A stretch of DNA of 13,917 nt from Spirochaetota bacterium (GTDB lineage Bacteria; Spirochaetota; Leptospiria; Turneriellales; Turneriellaceae): contig JAKQXK010000524.1 in NCBI GenBank assembly GCA_029561505.1, forward strand, positions 1 to 13,917, written 5' to 3'. Of the stretch, positions 6,307 through 13,917 are shown one piece after another. Within the stretch, counting starts at the first letter, position 1. Each line of letters starts with the position of its first letter. A program made the translations under genes and the position numbers. The notes beneath the pieces are model-generated. The model had not been told where the DNA came from and made no database searches. It saw only the letters and a program-made list of their open reading frames with translations.

Positions 6307-6336
6307 AAAAGCCGGCAGCTGCGTACAGCCAACCGG
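6307..6336 (-). terminator. Intrinsic terminator after mqnD
   Basis: On the minus strand, CCGG (6336-6333) and GCTG (6329-6326) pair with CAGC (6321-6318) and CCGG (6315-6312) around a TACG tetraloop. Between the two GC blocks, a G-U and a U-G wobble pair form with one bulged U, giving about ten pairs. The hairpin is followed by CTTTT (6311-6307). It sits 12 bases after the mqnD stop. The wobble pairs exist only in minus-strand RNA, which supports that orientation. Confidence 0.55.
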
Positions 6337-6348
6337 TTTTGTAGGGTG

Positions 6349-7152
6349 TTAACCCGGGGGGGCGAGCAGGCGCGAAAAGGCAGTGATTGAAGATCGTGCC
6401 TCAGGGCTCAGCTCGAGCGTATCGGGCGTGACATAGGTATTGACGTGCGCCTCGACGACCTCTGTGGATTGCTCTTGTGCGTGGTGCTGCATGAAGGGCA
6501 GAATCTGCCCGCGATAGTGCGGCGATTTTTCGCTGTAGTGCCTGAGGCTCGTTTCGAGAGAAATCCTCAGATCTTCACTGAAGCGTTGCTGCGTAGCCGC
6601 CGGCAGGTCTTTCTTTATGTAGATGCACCCGAGGGGTATCATGGCATTCTCATGCCTTTCGAACCAAGCCCCCAGATCTTCGATGAGGTCAAGGTCCTCG
6701 GCTGCATAGACGAAGCGACCCTCATGTATGAGCACCGCAGCCTCAACCCGGCCGCCTTTGAGTGCAGGCAGCATTTCGAAAAACGGCATCTGCACAATTT
6801 GCACACCTGAAAGGTGTGTCTGCTGTTTTAGCCAATAATGAAAAAGCCGGTGCGCCGTTGTATTCTCGCCCGGCAGCGCTATACGGGCATGTTCGTTTAT
6901 TTTGCCGACGAGAACCGGGCCGACTCCGCGACCGATCGCTGCACCGCTGGCGGCAAAACCGTAGACCGCGCTGATCTTCTGCATTATGGCAAATGAGCCT
7001 TTTGCGATCGCGAACTTGTGTGTGATCAGTGCGCGGTTCAGCTCTTCAATATCGAGAAAATGGATGCGGTACGCGGGGTTGTCTTTAAGCCCAAAGAAGG
7101 CGAAGGTGTCGTTGGGGCATGGCGAAATTGCAATGTCTAAGGGAACTGCCAT
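6349..7152 (-). CDS. mqnD: MqnD, 1,4-dihydroxy-6-naphthoate synthase (futalosine pathway of menaquinone synthesis)
   Basis: MqnD cleaves cyclic dehypoxanthine futalosine to 1,4-dihydroxy-6-naphthoate, a late precursor of menaquinone. The 267-residue protein has the periplasmic-binding-protein-like fold. Family motifs are in order: SPCPNDTFAF (10-19), AKGSFAIMQKISAVYGF (50-66), GRGVGPVLVG (74-83), PGENTTAH (94-101), LIHEGR (141-146) with His143 at the position of the catalytic His145 of the Thermus enzyme, and PLGCIYIKKDLP. Length matches the family. Its presence implies the organism makes menaquinone by the futalosine route. The start ATG shares one base with the stop of the lipoprotein gene (TAATG, 7154-7150), so translation is coupled. 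The partners mqnA, mqnB and mqnC are not in the window. Confidence 0.9.
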   Translation of the reverse strand: MAVPLDIAISPCPNDTFAFFGLKDNPAYRIHFLDIEELNRALITHKFAIAKGSFAIMQKISAVYGFAASGAAIGRGVGPVLVGKINEHARIALPGENTTAHRLFHYWLKQQTHLSGVQIVQMPFFEMLPALKGGRVEAAVLIHEGRFVYAAEDLDLIEDLGAWFERHENAMIPLGCIYIKKDLPAATQQRFSEDLRISLETSLRHYSEKSPHYRGQILPFMQHHAQEQSTEVVEAHVNTYVTPDTLELSPEARSSITAFSRLLAPPG

Positions 7153-7634
7153 TATCGCAGGCGTGCAAGTTTGCCCGCGATCAGGTATTCGTTTATCGTT
7201 GCTGCGCTTTCGCCCAGAACTCTGAATAGAACTTTCTTTACAGTAAAAATTTCACCGGCGATGCCTGTTGCACGAACGACTTTATAACGAAACTCAGCGG
7301 CGCGCGTCTGGTCGAACTCACGCGGGCCATTCTGCTTTTCGAGAGCCGTGAGCGTTTCATATGCCTGCTTGGCTTCGTTGTCTGATTTGAATTCCCACAC
7401 GTCGAGGGTCAAGATTGTGCCGTAGCGCCCTGTCATCGCCGCTTCGGCACCGAGGTCGAGTTCGGTATTTTTTTCAACAAATTTCTGTTCGTTGCGAAAT
7501 TCAGTAATGTAAACGTCGTCGAGCGATTTAAAATTGGCGTCTATTTCGGTGAAGATCGATGAACGTTTGCACGAGACCGAAATCGCCATGAGGCCAATAA
7601 AAAGTGCTATATAGGCTGTTGCGTTAAATTTCAT
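7152..7634 (-). CDS. Putative lipoprotein of unknown function between rpe and mqnD
   Basis: A 160-residue protein with a short positively charged N-terminus (MKFNATAY), a hydrophobic core, and ISVSC ending at Cys22. This is a relaxed, spirochaete-style lipobox, so it is probably a lipoprotein exported by Sec and cleaved by signal peptidase II. The mature part has no motif I can name. It contains TGRYGTILTLDVWEFKSDNE and EAKQAYETLTALE, a strand followed by a helix that loosely recalls DUF6599-type proteins. Both ends use TAATG one-base overlaps, with rpe upstream (7634) and mqnD downstream (7152), so the three genes form a tightly coupled string. A role in envelope or menaquinone biology is not shown by the sequence. 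Confidence 0.75.
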   Translation of the reverse strand: MKFNATAYIALFIGLMAISVSCKRSSIFTEIDANFKSLDDVYITEFRNEQKFVEKNTELDLGAEAAMTGRYGTILTLDVWEFKSDNEAKQAYETLTALEKQNGPREFDQTRAAEFRYKVVRATGIAGEIFTVKKVLFRVLGESAATINEYLIAGKLARLR

Positions 7635-8287
7635 TAAAGCCTCAGTTTTTGTGCACGCTCTTTCATGTCACCTTTGAAGAGGTAACTGCCTGAGACGAGA
7701 ATATCAACACCGCCCGTTGTGAGGCGCTTCGCGTTGGCGTCTGACACACCGCCGTCGACTTCTATTTCAAGCATGCGGCCCGCCGCGTGCTCGCGCTGTT
7801 TCAGCGCATTCAGCTCTGCGAGCCTTTCCCATGAAGACTCAATAAACTTTTGACCGTAAAAGCCCGGTTCGATCGACATAAAAAGCACCAGATCGAATGC
7901 GTGGATAATATCTTTGAGCGAGCTGACCGGCGTACGCGGGTTGAGCGCGATGCCGGCGCGAATTTTCTGCGCGCGTATTTGCTCGGCGAGGCGAATAGGG
8001 GCTGTCGTCGCCTCGTAGTGAAATGTGATAATCTTGGGTTTCAGCGCAAAGTATTTTGGGGCTTCGATTTCGGGCCGCGCGACCATGAGGTGCACGTCGA
8101 GTGGCACCGTTGTCTCGGCCTGAATAGCGGCGGTAATCTGGTCGCCGAAGGTCAGCGCCGGCACAAAATGGCCATCCATTACGTCGATGTGAATATATTC
8201 GCAGCCCGCTGCTTCAATTTGTTTTGCCGCCGTCGCGAGGTGCGCGAGTGGCGCGGCAAGAATGCTGGGTGAAATCTGAGTAGGCAT
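7634..8287 (-). CDS. rpe: Ribulose-phosphate 3-epimerase
   Basis: This enzyme interconverts D-ribulose 5-phosphate and D-xylulose 5-phosphate in the pentose phosphate pathway, in the cytoplasm. The 217-residue TIM-barrel protein has all main signatures: SPSILAA (6-12), HIDVMDGHFVPALTFG (33-48) with metal-binding His33 and catalytic Asp35, DVHLMV (64-69) with His66, PGFYGQKFI (141-149), and EIEVDGGVS (174-182) with the second catalytic Asp178. A small variation is MSIEPGFYGQ where the family usually has an Asn before the Pro. It lies nine bases after the PASTA-protein gene, and its stop shares one base with the lipoprotein start. No clear Shine-Dalgarno precedes ATG 8287. Confidence 0.95.
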   Translation of the reverse strand: MPTQISPSILAAPLAHLATAAKQIEAAGCEYIHIDVMDGHFVPALTFGDQITAAIQAETTVPLDVHLMVARPEIEAPKYFALKPKIITFHYEATTAPIRLAEQIRAQKIRAGIALNPRTPVSSLKDIIHAFDLVLFMSIEPGFYGQKFIESSWERLAELNALKQREHAAGRMLEIEVDGGVSDANAKRLTTGGVDILVSGSYLFKGDMKERAQKLRL

Positions 8288-8296
8288 GTGGGTCGT

Positions 8297-9448
8297 TCAG
8301 AGCGTATCGGCTCTAAGATGCAGCGTTTTTTCTGGTTTCTGCACCTGTGCAACCGGTGCCGCCTGCTGCGTTTCGCCCACGATCGTCGTCTGCGCAGGTT
8401 CATTTGCTTTGGCTACTACCGGTGCCGCAGCGACCGCGGTATAATAGTCGCGGTAGACGTCAAAAGCGTCGTCGCGGCGTCGAAATACCGGAACCGCAGA
8501 ACTGTTGCGCACAAGGTAATATTCGCTGTAGAGTGACCCGTCTTCGTTAGCTACGGGTTCTCGCCGGGCAATGGTGAGCACTGCGTCGCTGTCTCCCCAT
8601 TTTTTGGCAGGTACAAAAAGCTGAGCGAACGGCAGGTCTTCGAGGTCGATTGCCGATTTGCCGCTCGGGATAGCCTCTTCAAGGGCGCCGACCTCGAGCT
8701 GAATCTCTTTTTCACCGACTACTGCGTCTGCGACCAAGGTCGCGTTCTCTTCGGCTTTTTCAGTCTTTTTGATGGTGATCACGGCGGGTTTTTTGAGGTG
8801 GTATGCTGCATTGAGGGCAATGGAAACTGCAAGACCCTTTTCAAATTTTGGGACTGCGTTCGCCTGTGGCGCGCCGGCCGGTGCCGGGCCATCTGAAATC
8901 AGCAGCGATACCGGCGTATTGGGTATAACTGGTGTGCCCGCCGGCGGAAACTGCGCCAGAATCTCGCGGCGCGGCTGAGCAGAAGGCACGCGCGTGATCA
9001 CGCCTTTGCGCAGAGAAAAAATGCGGCCACCGACGGGCAGGCTCGCAAGCGAACCGTCGACAAGGTCTTCTGAAAAACCAACGAGTTTCGGTACCTGTAC
9101 AATTGCGTCAGAAAGGTTCACGAGCAATTCAAGTTTTGTGTTCTTGTCAACGCTCTTGCCCGGAGTCAGATTTTGCGCCAGAATGTAACCGTAAGGGTAT
9201 TGTACCAGGTAAGCAGGTTTCAGATCAACTTTAAAATCTTCGCGCAGTTTGTTGTGTTCACCGAGAAAAAGCCGGCCGACGACGTCGGGAACAACGGTAC
9301 GTTCGGTGTCAGCAAAAAGTACCTTAAATATCGTGAACCCTGATATAAAGAAGATCGAGAGACCGACAAAATAAAAAATCAGAATGCGCGCCGTATGCTT
9401 AAAGTACAGCATTTTGGGTGCAGGTGCGCTGGTTTCGCTGTTCGCCAT
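8297..9448 (-). CDS. Membrane-anchored PASTA-domain protein without a kinase domain
   Basis: This 383-residue protein has a short cytoplasmic tail, one transmembrane helix (about 21-45) and an extracytoplasmic part. Two PASTA-like repeats are visible: about 50-113, beginning TVVPDVVGRLFLG and ending TKLELLVNLSD, and about 115-187, with VQVPKLVGFS and FPPAGTPVIPNTPVSLLISDG. PASTA repeats bind peptidoglycan fragments or assist cell-wall enzymes. They usually sit on Ser/Thr kinases or class A/B PBPs, but neither domain is present here. The remaining about 190 residues are unrecognised, include a YSEYYLVRNSS segment, and end in an Ala/Gln/Pro-rich tail. It is the first gene of a minus-strand unit, nine bases before rpe, and divergent from the creatininase-family gene. 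Confidence 0.82.
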   Translation of the reverse strand: MANSETSAPAPKMLYFKHTARILIFYFVGLSIFFISGFTIFKVLFADTERTVVPDVVGRLFLGEHNKLREDFKVDLKPAYLVQYPYGYILAQNLTPGKSVDKNTKLELLVNLSDAIVQVPKLVGFSEDLVDGSLASLPVGGRIFSLRKGVITRVPSAQPRREILAQFPPAGTPVIPNTPVSLLISDGPAPAGAPQANAVPKFEKGLAVSIALNAAYHLKKPAVITIKKTEKAEENATLVADAVVGEKEIQLEVGALEEAIPSGKSAIDLEDLPFAQLFVPAKKWGDSDAVLTIARREPVANEDGSLYSEYYLVRNSSAVPVFRRRDDAFDVYRDYYTAVAAAPVVAKANEPAQTTIVGETQQAAPVAQVQKPEKTLHLRADTL

Positions 9449-9561
9449 TTACGGTTAGTTACCGTCTGTAAAACGCGGTGTAAAGTGATTCGGCGCTGCA
9501 GGCATACCCGCGGGGTGTTTTCGCGTTGACGCAGCGACTTTGCTGCTGCCCGCATGAGCCG

Positions 9562-10506
9562 ATGCGAGCGGCAGAAATAGTGTTTTACGACGAACTTCCC
9601 GAGAATCGGCTGCAGGGCCTGTTTGCCGGCAATATTCTATTTCTTTTTATTAATCCCACCGAGTACCATGGACCGCATCTGCCGCTGGCCAACGATTACG
9701 TGATTAGCCTGGGCCTCGCTGAGCGTTTGGCGCAGCGTCTCGTGAAAGCGGGTTTAACTGAGCAATTTATCTCAGGCCCCCTGATCAATCTGGGGCTCGA
9801 CCCGACCCCGGGCGCCGGCACGATTGCAACCTCAGCTGCGCGCTTCGACGCCTACCTCGCGCAGTTTGCCCGTAAACTGCCGCAGATCGGGGTGCGCCGG
9901 GTGGTCATCATGACTTTTCACGGCGCGCCTCGGCACAACCATGCGATTCAGCGCTTTACCGAGCGCCTCGCAGCGGCGGGAATTCTGGCGCTGAACCCGC
10001 TGAACATTCTCTTGTCGCGCATGTTGACCTACCAGCCCGGTGATTTTGCCGCCGCGCTCGAACCCGTGCGCGATACGAAGGCCCGTGAGGTCTTGTCGGC
10101 GCGCCTGGGCCATGACTACCACGCGGGCTTCTTCGAAACCTCTTTGACTTTGGCGCTGGCGCCCGAATCGGTAGACCCGCAGTACGTTGATTTGCCCGAC
10201 TGCCCTGAGATTGAGATTCCCGCGTGGCAGCGCGCGGCGATTCACGGTATCAAATCGCTCGGACAGGCTGGCGCGGCGCGCGAGCTGGCTTTCGCGGCCG
10301 AAGCGATGGCGTGGCTCAATCTCGATCCGTTTCCCGGTTATACGGGCATGCCGCGCTACGCCAACCGCAAGAGTGGCGAGGCTTTCGTCAAAGAAATTCT
10401 TGATCTTTACGAGGCTGCAGTGCGCGGAGTCTTCGTCGAAGGCAAAACCCCGCCCCAACCTGAACTGAGTGTGACGGATTTTCTGTCGGGTCTCGCGGGG
10501 CTCTGA
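9562..10506 (+). CDS. Creatininase-family metal-dependent amidohydrolase, divergent
   Basis: The protein belongs to the creatininase / MftE / FAPy-deformylase fold. The segment NPTEYHGPHLPLANDY (31-46 from the chosen start) holds the metal ligands Glu34, His36 and Asp45, and His120 lies in TFHGAPRHNH. From memory, these positions match the ligands of Pseudomonas creatininase (Glu34, His36, Asp45, His120). The usual NGHGGN loop is replaced by FHGAPRHN. The family HAGE-ETS block reads YHAGFFETS (186-194). At 314 residues it is about 50 longer than typical, with the extra part C-terminal. ATG 9562 is chosen because homology begins there; TTG 9526 would add a Cys-rich, non-homologous leader. No Shine-Dalgarno is clear. 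The substrate is unknown; no creatine, mycofactocin or riboflavin genes adjoin it. It is followed by its own terminator. Confidence 0.8.
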   Translation: MRAAEIVFYDELPENRLQGLFAGNILFLFINPTEYHGPHLPLANDYVISLGLAERLAQRLVKAGLTEQFISGPLINLGLDPTPGAGTIATSAARFDAYLAQFARKLPQIGVRRVVIMTFHGAPRHNHAIQRFTERLAAAGILALNPLNILLSRMLTYQPGDFAAALEPVRDTKAREVLSARLGHDYHAGFFETSLTLALAPESVDPQYVDLPDCPEIEIPAWQRAAIHGIKSLGQAGAARELAFAAEAMAWLNLDPFPGYTGMPRYANRKSGEAFVKEILDLYEAAVRGVFVEGKTPPQPELSVTDFLSGLAGL

Positions 10507-10544
10507 CAGGTTCGTCAATCACTCAGCTTTCGGAATGCGGAGAA

Positions 10545-10566
10545 ACCCGATCTACCGGGTCTTTTT
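10545..10566 (+). terminator. Intrinsic terminator after the creatininase-family gene
   Basis: ACCCG (10545-10549), loop ATCTAC and CGGGT (10556-10560), followed by C and TTTTT (10562-10566), form a short GC-rich hairpin with a U tract 38 bases after the stop codon. On the opposite strand the hairpin is followed by TTTCT, so it may also weakly terminate the convergent HPt transcript. Confidence 0.65.
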
Positions 10567-10574
10567 GAATCCGT

Positions 10575-10916
10575 TCAGGGAAAATGTGCCGCTTTATAAG
10601 CACGCACTTCTGCGAGCTGAGCTGCGAGTTTGGTAAAATCTGCTGCAGCGCCTTCAAGATTGCGCGCTTTTGTGCGCACGTTCAGATTGATCAGTAATTC
10701 GCTCATCTCGTTCAGGCCCAGGCTCATTGCGCTTCCCTTCAGCGTGTGCACGCAATAATCAACTTTTGTGGCGTCGCCGCTCGTCAGCGCTGCCTGCCCG
10801 TCGGCGATGAGGCGCGCCGAATTTTCTACGAATTTTTCGAGCAACTTGGTGATCAGCGTATCGCCGCCAAGAGACTTGAGTTCGGCGAGTTTTTCGGGTG
10901 CAATTTCAGCGGGCAT
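10575..10916 (-). CDS. Stand-alone histidine phosphotransfer (HPt) protein
   Basis: A 113-residue helical protein with the HPt four-helix-bundle pattern and the phospho-acceptor motif VHTLKGSAMSLGL (residues 56-68), where His57 would carry the phosphoryl group between response-regulator receiver domains in a phosphorelay. The N-terminal helix PEKLAELKSLGGDTLITKLLEKFVE matches the usual family start, here written in two parts: PEKLAELKSLGG and DTLITKLLEKF. I chose ATG 10916 for this reason. The frame remains open upstream to 11174, but that part is Arg/Cys/Ala-rich and overlaps the divergent PBP gene, so it is unlikely to be translated. No histidine kinase or response regulator is nearby, so it is an orphan relay component. 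Confidence 0.87.
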   Translation of the reverse strand: MPAEIAPEKLAELKSLGGDTLITKLLEKFVENSARLIADGQAALTSGDATKVDYCVHTLKGSAMSLGLNEMSELLINLNVRTKARNLEGAAADFTKLAAQLAEVRAYKAAHFP

Positions 10917-11046
10917 AGCGGCAAAGCTGACAATGCCTAACTTCGCGTCAAAGCATTCGTGGCAAAGCCGTGGCCCGCACACCAGCCGGCTCAGCGCTGC
11001 GCATATCGGTTTACAGCGCGTCTGAAACCGCGCCGTTGCCCTTGTT

Positions 11047-13449
11047 GTGCGGGCAATAATTTCAGCGTATGCGCGTATTGCCTGCAGTCTTGCGCAGCGC
11101 TTCGCGGGGGTGCGTACTGCCCGCGATGTCTTGCACCAGGTGCCGCTGGCGCTTGCGGTTCTGCTCATCGCCACCGCGAGTGTGTCAGTTCTCAGTCAGG
11201 CATGGCGCGCCTTCAGGCTCGATACCTACCGGCCGTCGATACCGAGTGAACTTTTTGACCGCAAAGGCCGGCTCATCACGACGTTCTTTCAAGATCAGCG
11301 CATTCTCGTGCCCGAGAAAGATATCCCCCAGCATCTGAAGCAGGCCTTCATTGCTATGGAAGACAACCATTTCTACGACCACGTGGGTATTTCACCGCAG
11401 GGAATTTTCCGCGCATTTCTGATTAATTTGCAGGCGGGGCAGGTGAAGCAGGGTGGTTCGACGATTACGCAGCAGCTCGCAAAAGTAGTTCTGACCGACC
11501 AGAAGCGCACTTTCACGCGAAAAATCAAAGAGGCCGCACTCGCGTTGATTATCGACGCCATCTATGAAAAAGACAAAATTCTGCACCTGTATTCGAACCA
11601 GATATATTTCGGCCACGGCAACTATGGTGTCGAGGCGGCGTCGCAGTTCTATTTCGAAAGTCCCGTAAGCAAGATCAGCGTGGCGCAGGCGGCGATTCTC
11701 GCGACGCTGCCGAGTTCACCCAACCGGTATTCACCCCTTAGAAATCCGCATTTGTCGCGCGCGAGATTGCAGCATGCGCTGATGAAAATGATCGACCTCG
11801 GTTTTCTGAAGATTGCCGACGCAGTCAAGGCTGAAGCCGAGGCCGTGCAATATTATGGCGCTCTCAATATTGCACCGACCGAAACGGCGTTTGGGCGTCG
11901 TGTTGACCACGCCCCGTATTTTTCTGAATACGTGCGCCCGCTGCTTGAAAAAGAATTTGGCAAGCAGGTGTTGTACAACGAAGGTCTGAAGATACATTCG
12001 GGTCTTGATCTCGATCACCAGAAGGCTGCGCAAGATGCGCTCTGGCGCGGGCTCAGGCAGCAGAACGCCATCTCGCGTAACTATTTCTTCTCTAAACAGC
12101 TTGAACTCTCGCGCGAATATGCGCCCTTGCTTTCGCTCGCGCAGGTGGCATTGAACCTGCCAGAACTGAACCCGGCAAAACGCTTCGATCAGTACGAACT
12201 GCACATGAGCTTTTTTGAAGACTTTCTTGATCCGCTTGAATTGGTGAATCTCGGCTTTGGCGGCGACGAGGCGCTCGACAGCATGCTGCTGACACTGCGC
12301 GCAGATAACCCCTTTGCGAACCGCTATCTCGCGGTGCAGGGTGCGCTTGCCGAAATCGATAATGCAACGGGCGACGTGACAGCGGTGGTAGGCGGTCTGC
12401 CGTTCAGCACGCAGAACCAAATCAATCGCGCGCTACAGATGGAGCGTCAACCGGGCTCAGCCTTTAAACCTTTGCTCTATGCGGCCGCCCTCGAAACGCG
12501 TAAGATAACCGCCGCGACGCAGTTTCCCGATTCACCGATTGTTTCCATCGACGAACAGGGTGATCTGTGGATGCCCGAAAACTATTCTTCGGGTTTTCGC
12601 GGGTTTATTACGCTGCGCGACGCGTTGCGCTTTTCGGTTAACACGGTCAGCATCGTGGTCGCGCGTGAGGTGGGCCTCGGCAACGTGATACCCACGATTG
12701 CCCGCGAGCTGTATGTGACCCCGCAGCAAATACCCTATAACCTTTCGATCGCGCTTGGTAGTTATGAAGTTTCACCGCTCGGTATGGCCCGGGGTTTTTC
12801 TCATTTCGCGCGCGGCGGCGAGAGCATCGAACCCGTGCTGCTGAAAAAGGTTTTCGACCGAACGGGCAGGCTCGTGAAAGATTTCACTCCTCAACAAAAG
12901 AAGCTGCAGGTCATCAGCGCCGGCGCAGCGACAATTACGCGGTCGCTGCTCGAAACAGCCGTGAATACCGGGACAGGAAATTCAGTGCGCAAAGTGGGTT
13001 ATAAGGGATACGCGGCCGGTAAGACAGGCACCACAAACGGTTACCGCGATGCCTGGTTCGTCGGCTTTAACAAGCGCTACACTGCAGCCGTTTGGGTGGG
13101 TTATGATCGCCCGAGTCTTTCGCTCGGGCCCGGGCAGGCAGGCGCAGGGGTCGCGGCGCCGATTTGGGCGAACTACCAGAACCGCGTGGCCGGGGCGATC
13201 GCCGATGAAGAGCCTTACCTGCGCAGCACTGAACTCACTGAAGTTACCTACTGCAGCAGCAACGGTTTGCCCGCGCGCGACAGCTGCTCTGAGACATACC
13301 GCGAACTCTTTCTCGAAGGCACCGGCCCCGAAACCGGCAATAAGATTAACCTTGGCGACGCTATCGAGTCAGATATTGCGATACCTGTGACGACAGAGAA
13401 GAAAGCTGCGACCAAAGCGCCCGATTTTTTTGAGGGAGACGACGAATGA
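11047..13449 (+). CDS. Class A penicillin-binding protein (bifunctional peptidoglycan glycosyltransferase/transpeptidase, PBP1A type)
   Basis: This inner-membrane enzyme polymerises lipid II into glycan strands and cross-links the peptides in the periplasm. From the GTG at 11047 there are 800 residues. There is one N-terminal membrane anchor (about 32-51). The GT51 domain has catalytic Glu105 in EDNHFYDH (105-112) and [11 protein letters not shown] (136-146). The transpeptidase domain has the nucleophile Ser471 in SAFK (471-474), SVN (530-532) and KTGTT (659-663). The C-terminal pair in [14 protein letters not shown] is common in PBP1A proteins. No PASTA domain is present. GTG 11047 lacks a good Shine-Dalgarno; GTG 11110 is an alternative that still keeps the membrane anchor. 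The stop overlaps the dnaX start as ATGA. The 130 bases before it, shared with the divergent HPt gene, show no convincing promoter. Confidence 0.93.
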   Translation: MRAIISAYARIACSLAQRFAGVRTARDVLHQVPLALAVLLIATASVSVLSQAWRAFRLDTYRPSIPSELFDRKGRLITTFFQDQRILVPEKDIPQHLKQAFIAMEDNHFYDHVGISPQGIFRAFLINLQAGQVKQGGSTITQQLAKVVLTDQKRTFTRKIKEAALALIIDAIYEKDKILHLYSNQIYFGHGNYGVEAASQFYFESPVSKISVAQAAILATLPSSPNRYSPLRNPHLSRARLQHALMKMIDLGFLKIADAVKAEAEAVQYYGALNIAPTETAFGRRVDHAPYFSEYVRPLLEKEFGKQVLYNEGLKIHSGLDLDHQKAAQDALWRGLRQQNAISRNYFFSKQLELSREYAPLLSLAQVALNLPELNPAKRFDQYELHMSFFEDFLDPLELVNLGFGGDEALDSMLLTLRADNPFANRYLAVQGALAEIDNATGDVTAVVGGLPFSTQNQINRALQMERQPGSAFKPLLYAAALETRKITAATQFPDSPIVSIDEQGDLWMPENYSSGFRGFITLRDALRFSVNTVSIVVAREVGLGNVIPTIARELYVTPQQIPYNLSIALGSYEVSPLGMARGFSHFARGGESIEPVLLKKVFDRTGRLVKDFTPQQKKLQVISAGAATITRSLLETAVNTGTGNSVRKVGYKGYAAGKTGTTNGYRDAWFVGFNKRYTAAVWVGYDRPSLSLGPGQAGAGVAAPIWANYQNRVAGAIADEEPYLRSTELTEVTYCSSNGLPARDSCSETYRELFLEGTGPETGNKINLGDAIESDIAIPVTTEKKAATKAPDFFEGDDE

Positions 13450-13917
13450 GCCTCGCCACAAAATACCGGCCGCGTGACTTTGAAGACCTTGTTGGCCAGC
13501 TCGCCGCTTCACAAAGCCTCAAAAATGCGCTCGAGTTCAGAAAGATCGGCCACGCGTACCTGTTTCATGGCGCACGCGGCGTAGGCAAAACAACAATGGC
13601 GCGCATTCTCGCGAAAGCGCTCAACTGCGTCAACGGCCCGACTTCGCAGATCTGCAACGTGTGCGAGCACTGCGTCGAAATTTCAGAGGGCCGCGCGACA
13701 GACGTGATCGAAATCGACGCTGCTTCGAACCGCGGCATCGACAACATACGCGAGCTTCGCGCGCAGGCCGTCTTTGCGCCGATGAAATCGCGCTACAAGG
13801 TTTATATTCTAGACGAAGTGCATATGCTGAGCCCCGAGTCGTTCAACGCGCTGCTGAAGACACTCGAAGAACCGCCGCACCACGTCGTCTTCATTATGGC
13901 AACTACCGAGCTGCACA
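13446..13917 (+). CDS. dnaX: DNA polymerase III subunit gamma/tau, N-terminal part (runs off the window)
   Basis: DnaX is the ATPase core of the clamp loader in the replicative polymerase. The 157 residues visible are the AAA+ domain start: [12 protein letters not shown] (7-18), Walker [11 protein letters not shown] (41-50), a four-cysteine zinc module (Cys61, Cys70, Cys73, Cys76), the DAASNRGID motif (91-99), Walker B ILDEVHML (121-128) and LLKTLEEPP (136-144). These are all canonical. The arginine finger, collar domain and any tau extension or frameshift site lie beyond the edge. The ATG at 13446 overlaps the PBP stop by four bases, indicating translational coupling with that cell-wall gene. 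Confidence 0.95.
   Translation, partial: MSLATKYRPRDFEDLVGQLAASQSLKNALEFRKIGHAYLFHGARGVGKTTMARILAKALNCVNGPTSQICNVCEHCVEISEGRATDVIEIDAASNRGIDNIRELRAQAVFAPMKSRYKVYILDEVHMLSPESFNALLKTLEEPPHHVVFIMATTELH

Noticed and set aside
9451..9465. ACGGT-TAGTT-ACCGT inverted repeat just before the PASTA gene start
   Set aside because: Five-base arms with no matching copy or partner regulator seen in the window; could easily be chance.
10917..11046. Search for a divergent promoter between the HPt and PBP genes
   Set aside because: No paired -35/-10 elements at acceptable spacing were found on either strand; nothing else is visible in the 130 bases.
10917..11174. N-terminal extension of the HPt frame containing a CGPRLCHEC stretch that looks like a zinc knuckle
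   Set aside because: It overlaps the 5' part of the divergent PBP gene, is rich in Arg and Ala as expected for a shadow frame in GC-rich DNA, and HPt homology begins at the internal ATG 10916.

Overview
The window reads as ordinary chromosomal DNA of a moderately GC-rich, diderm-type bacterium. No rRNA, tRNA, CRISPR array, insertion sequence, phage gene or large repeat is visible. Three features point to a Leptospira/Turneriella-type spirochaete: a futalosine-pathway menaquinone gene (mqnD), a small lipoprotein with a relaxed lipobox, and many small signalling or membrane proteins typical of that group. This assignment is inference from gene content and style, not proof. Genes are packed tightly, with 1-, 4-, 8- and 14-base overlaps, and several use GTG or TTG starts.

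Layout. Bases 1-263 hold the 3' end of a PHB-depolymerase/LpqC-type esterase. Then comes a MerC-like membrane protein (288-746, +), whose promoter region carries a perfect TATAAT fused to a Fur-box-like palindrome. It runs tail-to-tail into a Fur-family regulator (734-1123, -), giving a plausible metal-responsive pair. A plus-strand block follows: tsaE, tsaB, rnr (RNase R) and a STAS-domain anti-sigma-antagonist-like protein (1272-4948), covering tRNA t6A modification, RNA decay and signalling.

From 4952 to 9448 everything is on the minus strand, in two likely transcription units. The upstream unit is PASTA protein, rpe, lipoprotein, mqnD, ending at a hairpin terminator (6307-6336). The downstream unit is a three-TM membrane protein, an ECF sigma factor and a two-TM small protein. 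Its best visible terminator (4911-4929) lies inside the convergent STAS gene, and the best terminator for the STAS transcript (5310-5329) lies beyond the two-TM gene. The two transcripts therefore probably overlap by about 400 nt.

From 9449 onwards the plus strand carries a creatininase-family hydrolase (9562-10506) with its own terminator. An orphan HPt phosphotransfer protein (minus) follows, divergent from a bifunctional class A penicillin-binding protein (11047-13449). That gene overlaps dnaX by four bases, and dnaX runs off the end of the window.

Most genes are housekeeping. The parts most worth a second look are the ECF sigma factor sandwiched between two uncharacterised membrane proteins, the overlapping convergent transcripts next to it, the Fur/MerC pair with its candidate operator, the kinase-less PASTA protein beside rpe, and the unusual creatininase homologue. 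I see no strong evidence of an entirely new defence or mobile system.
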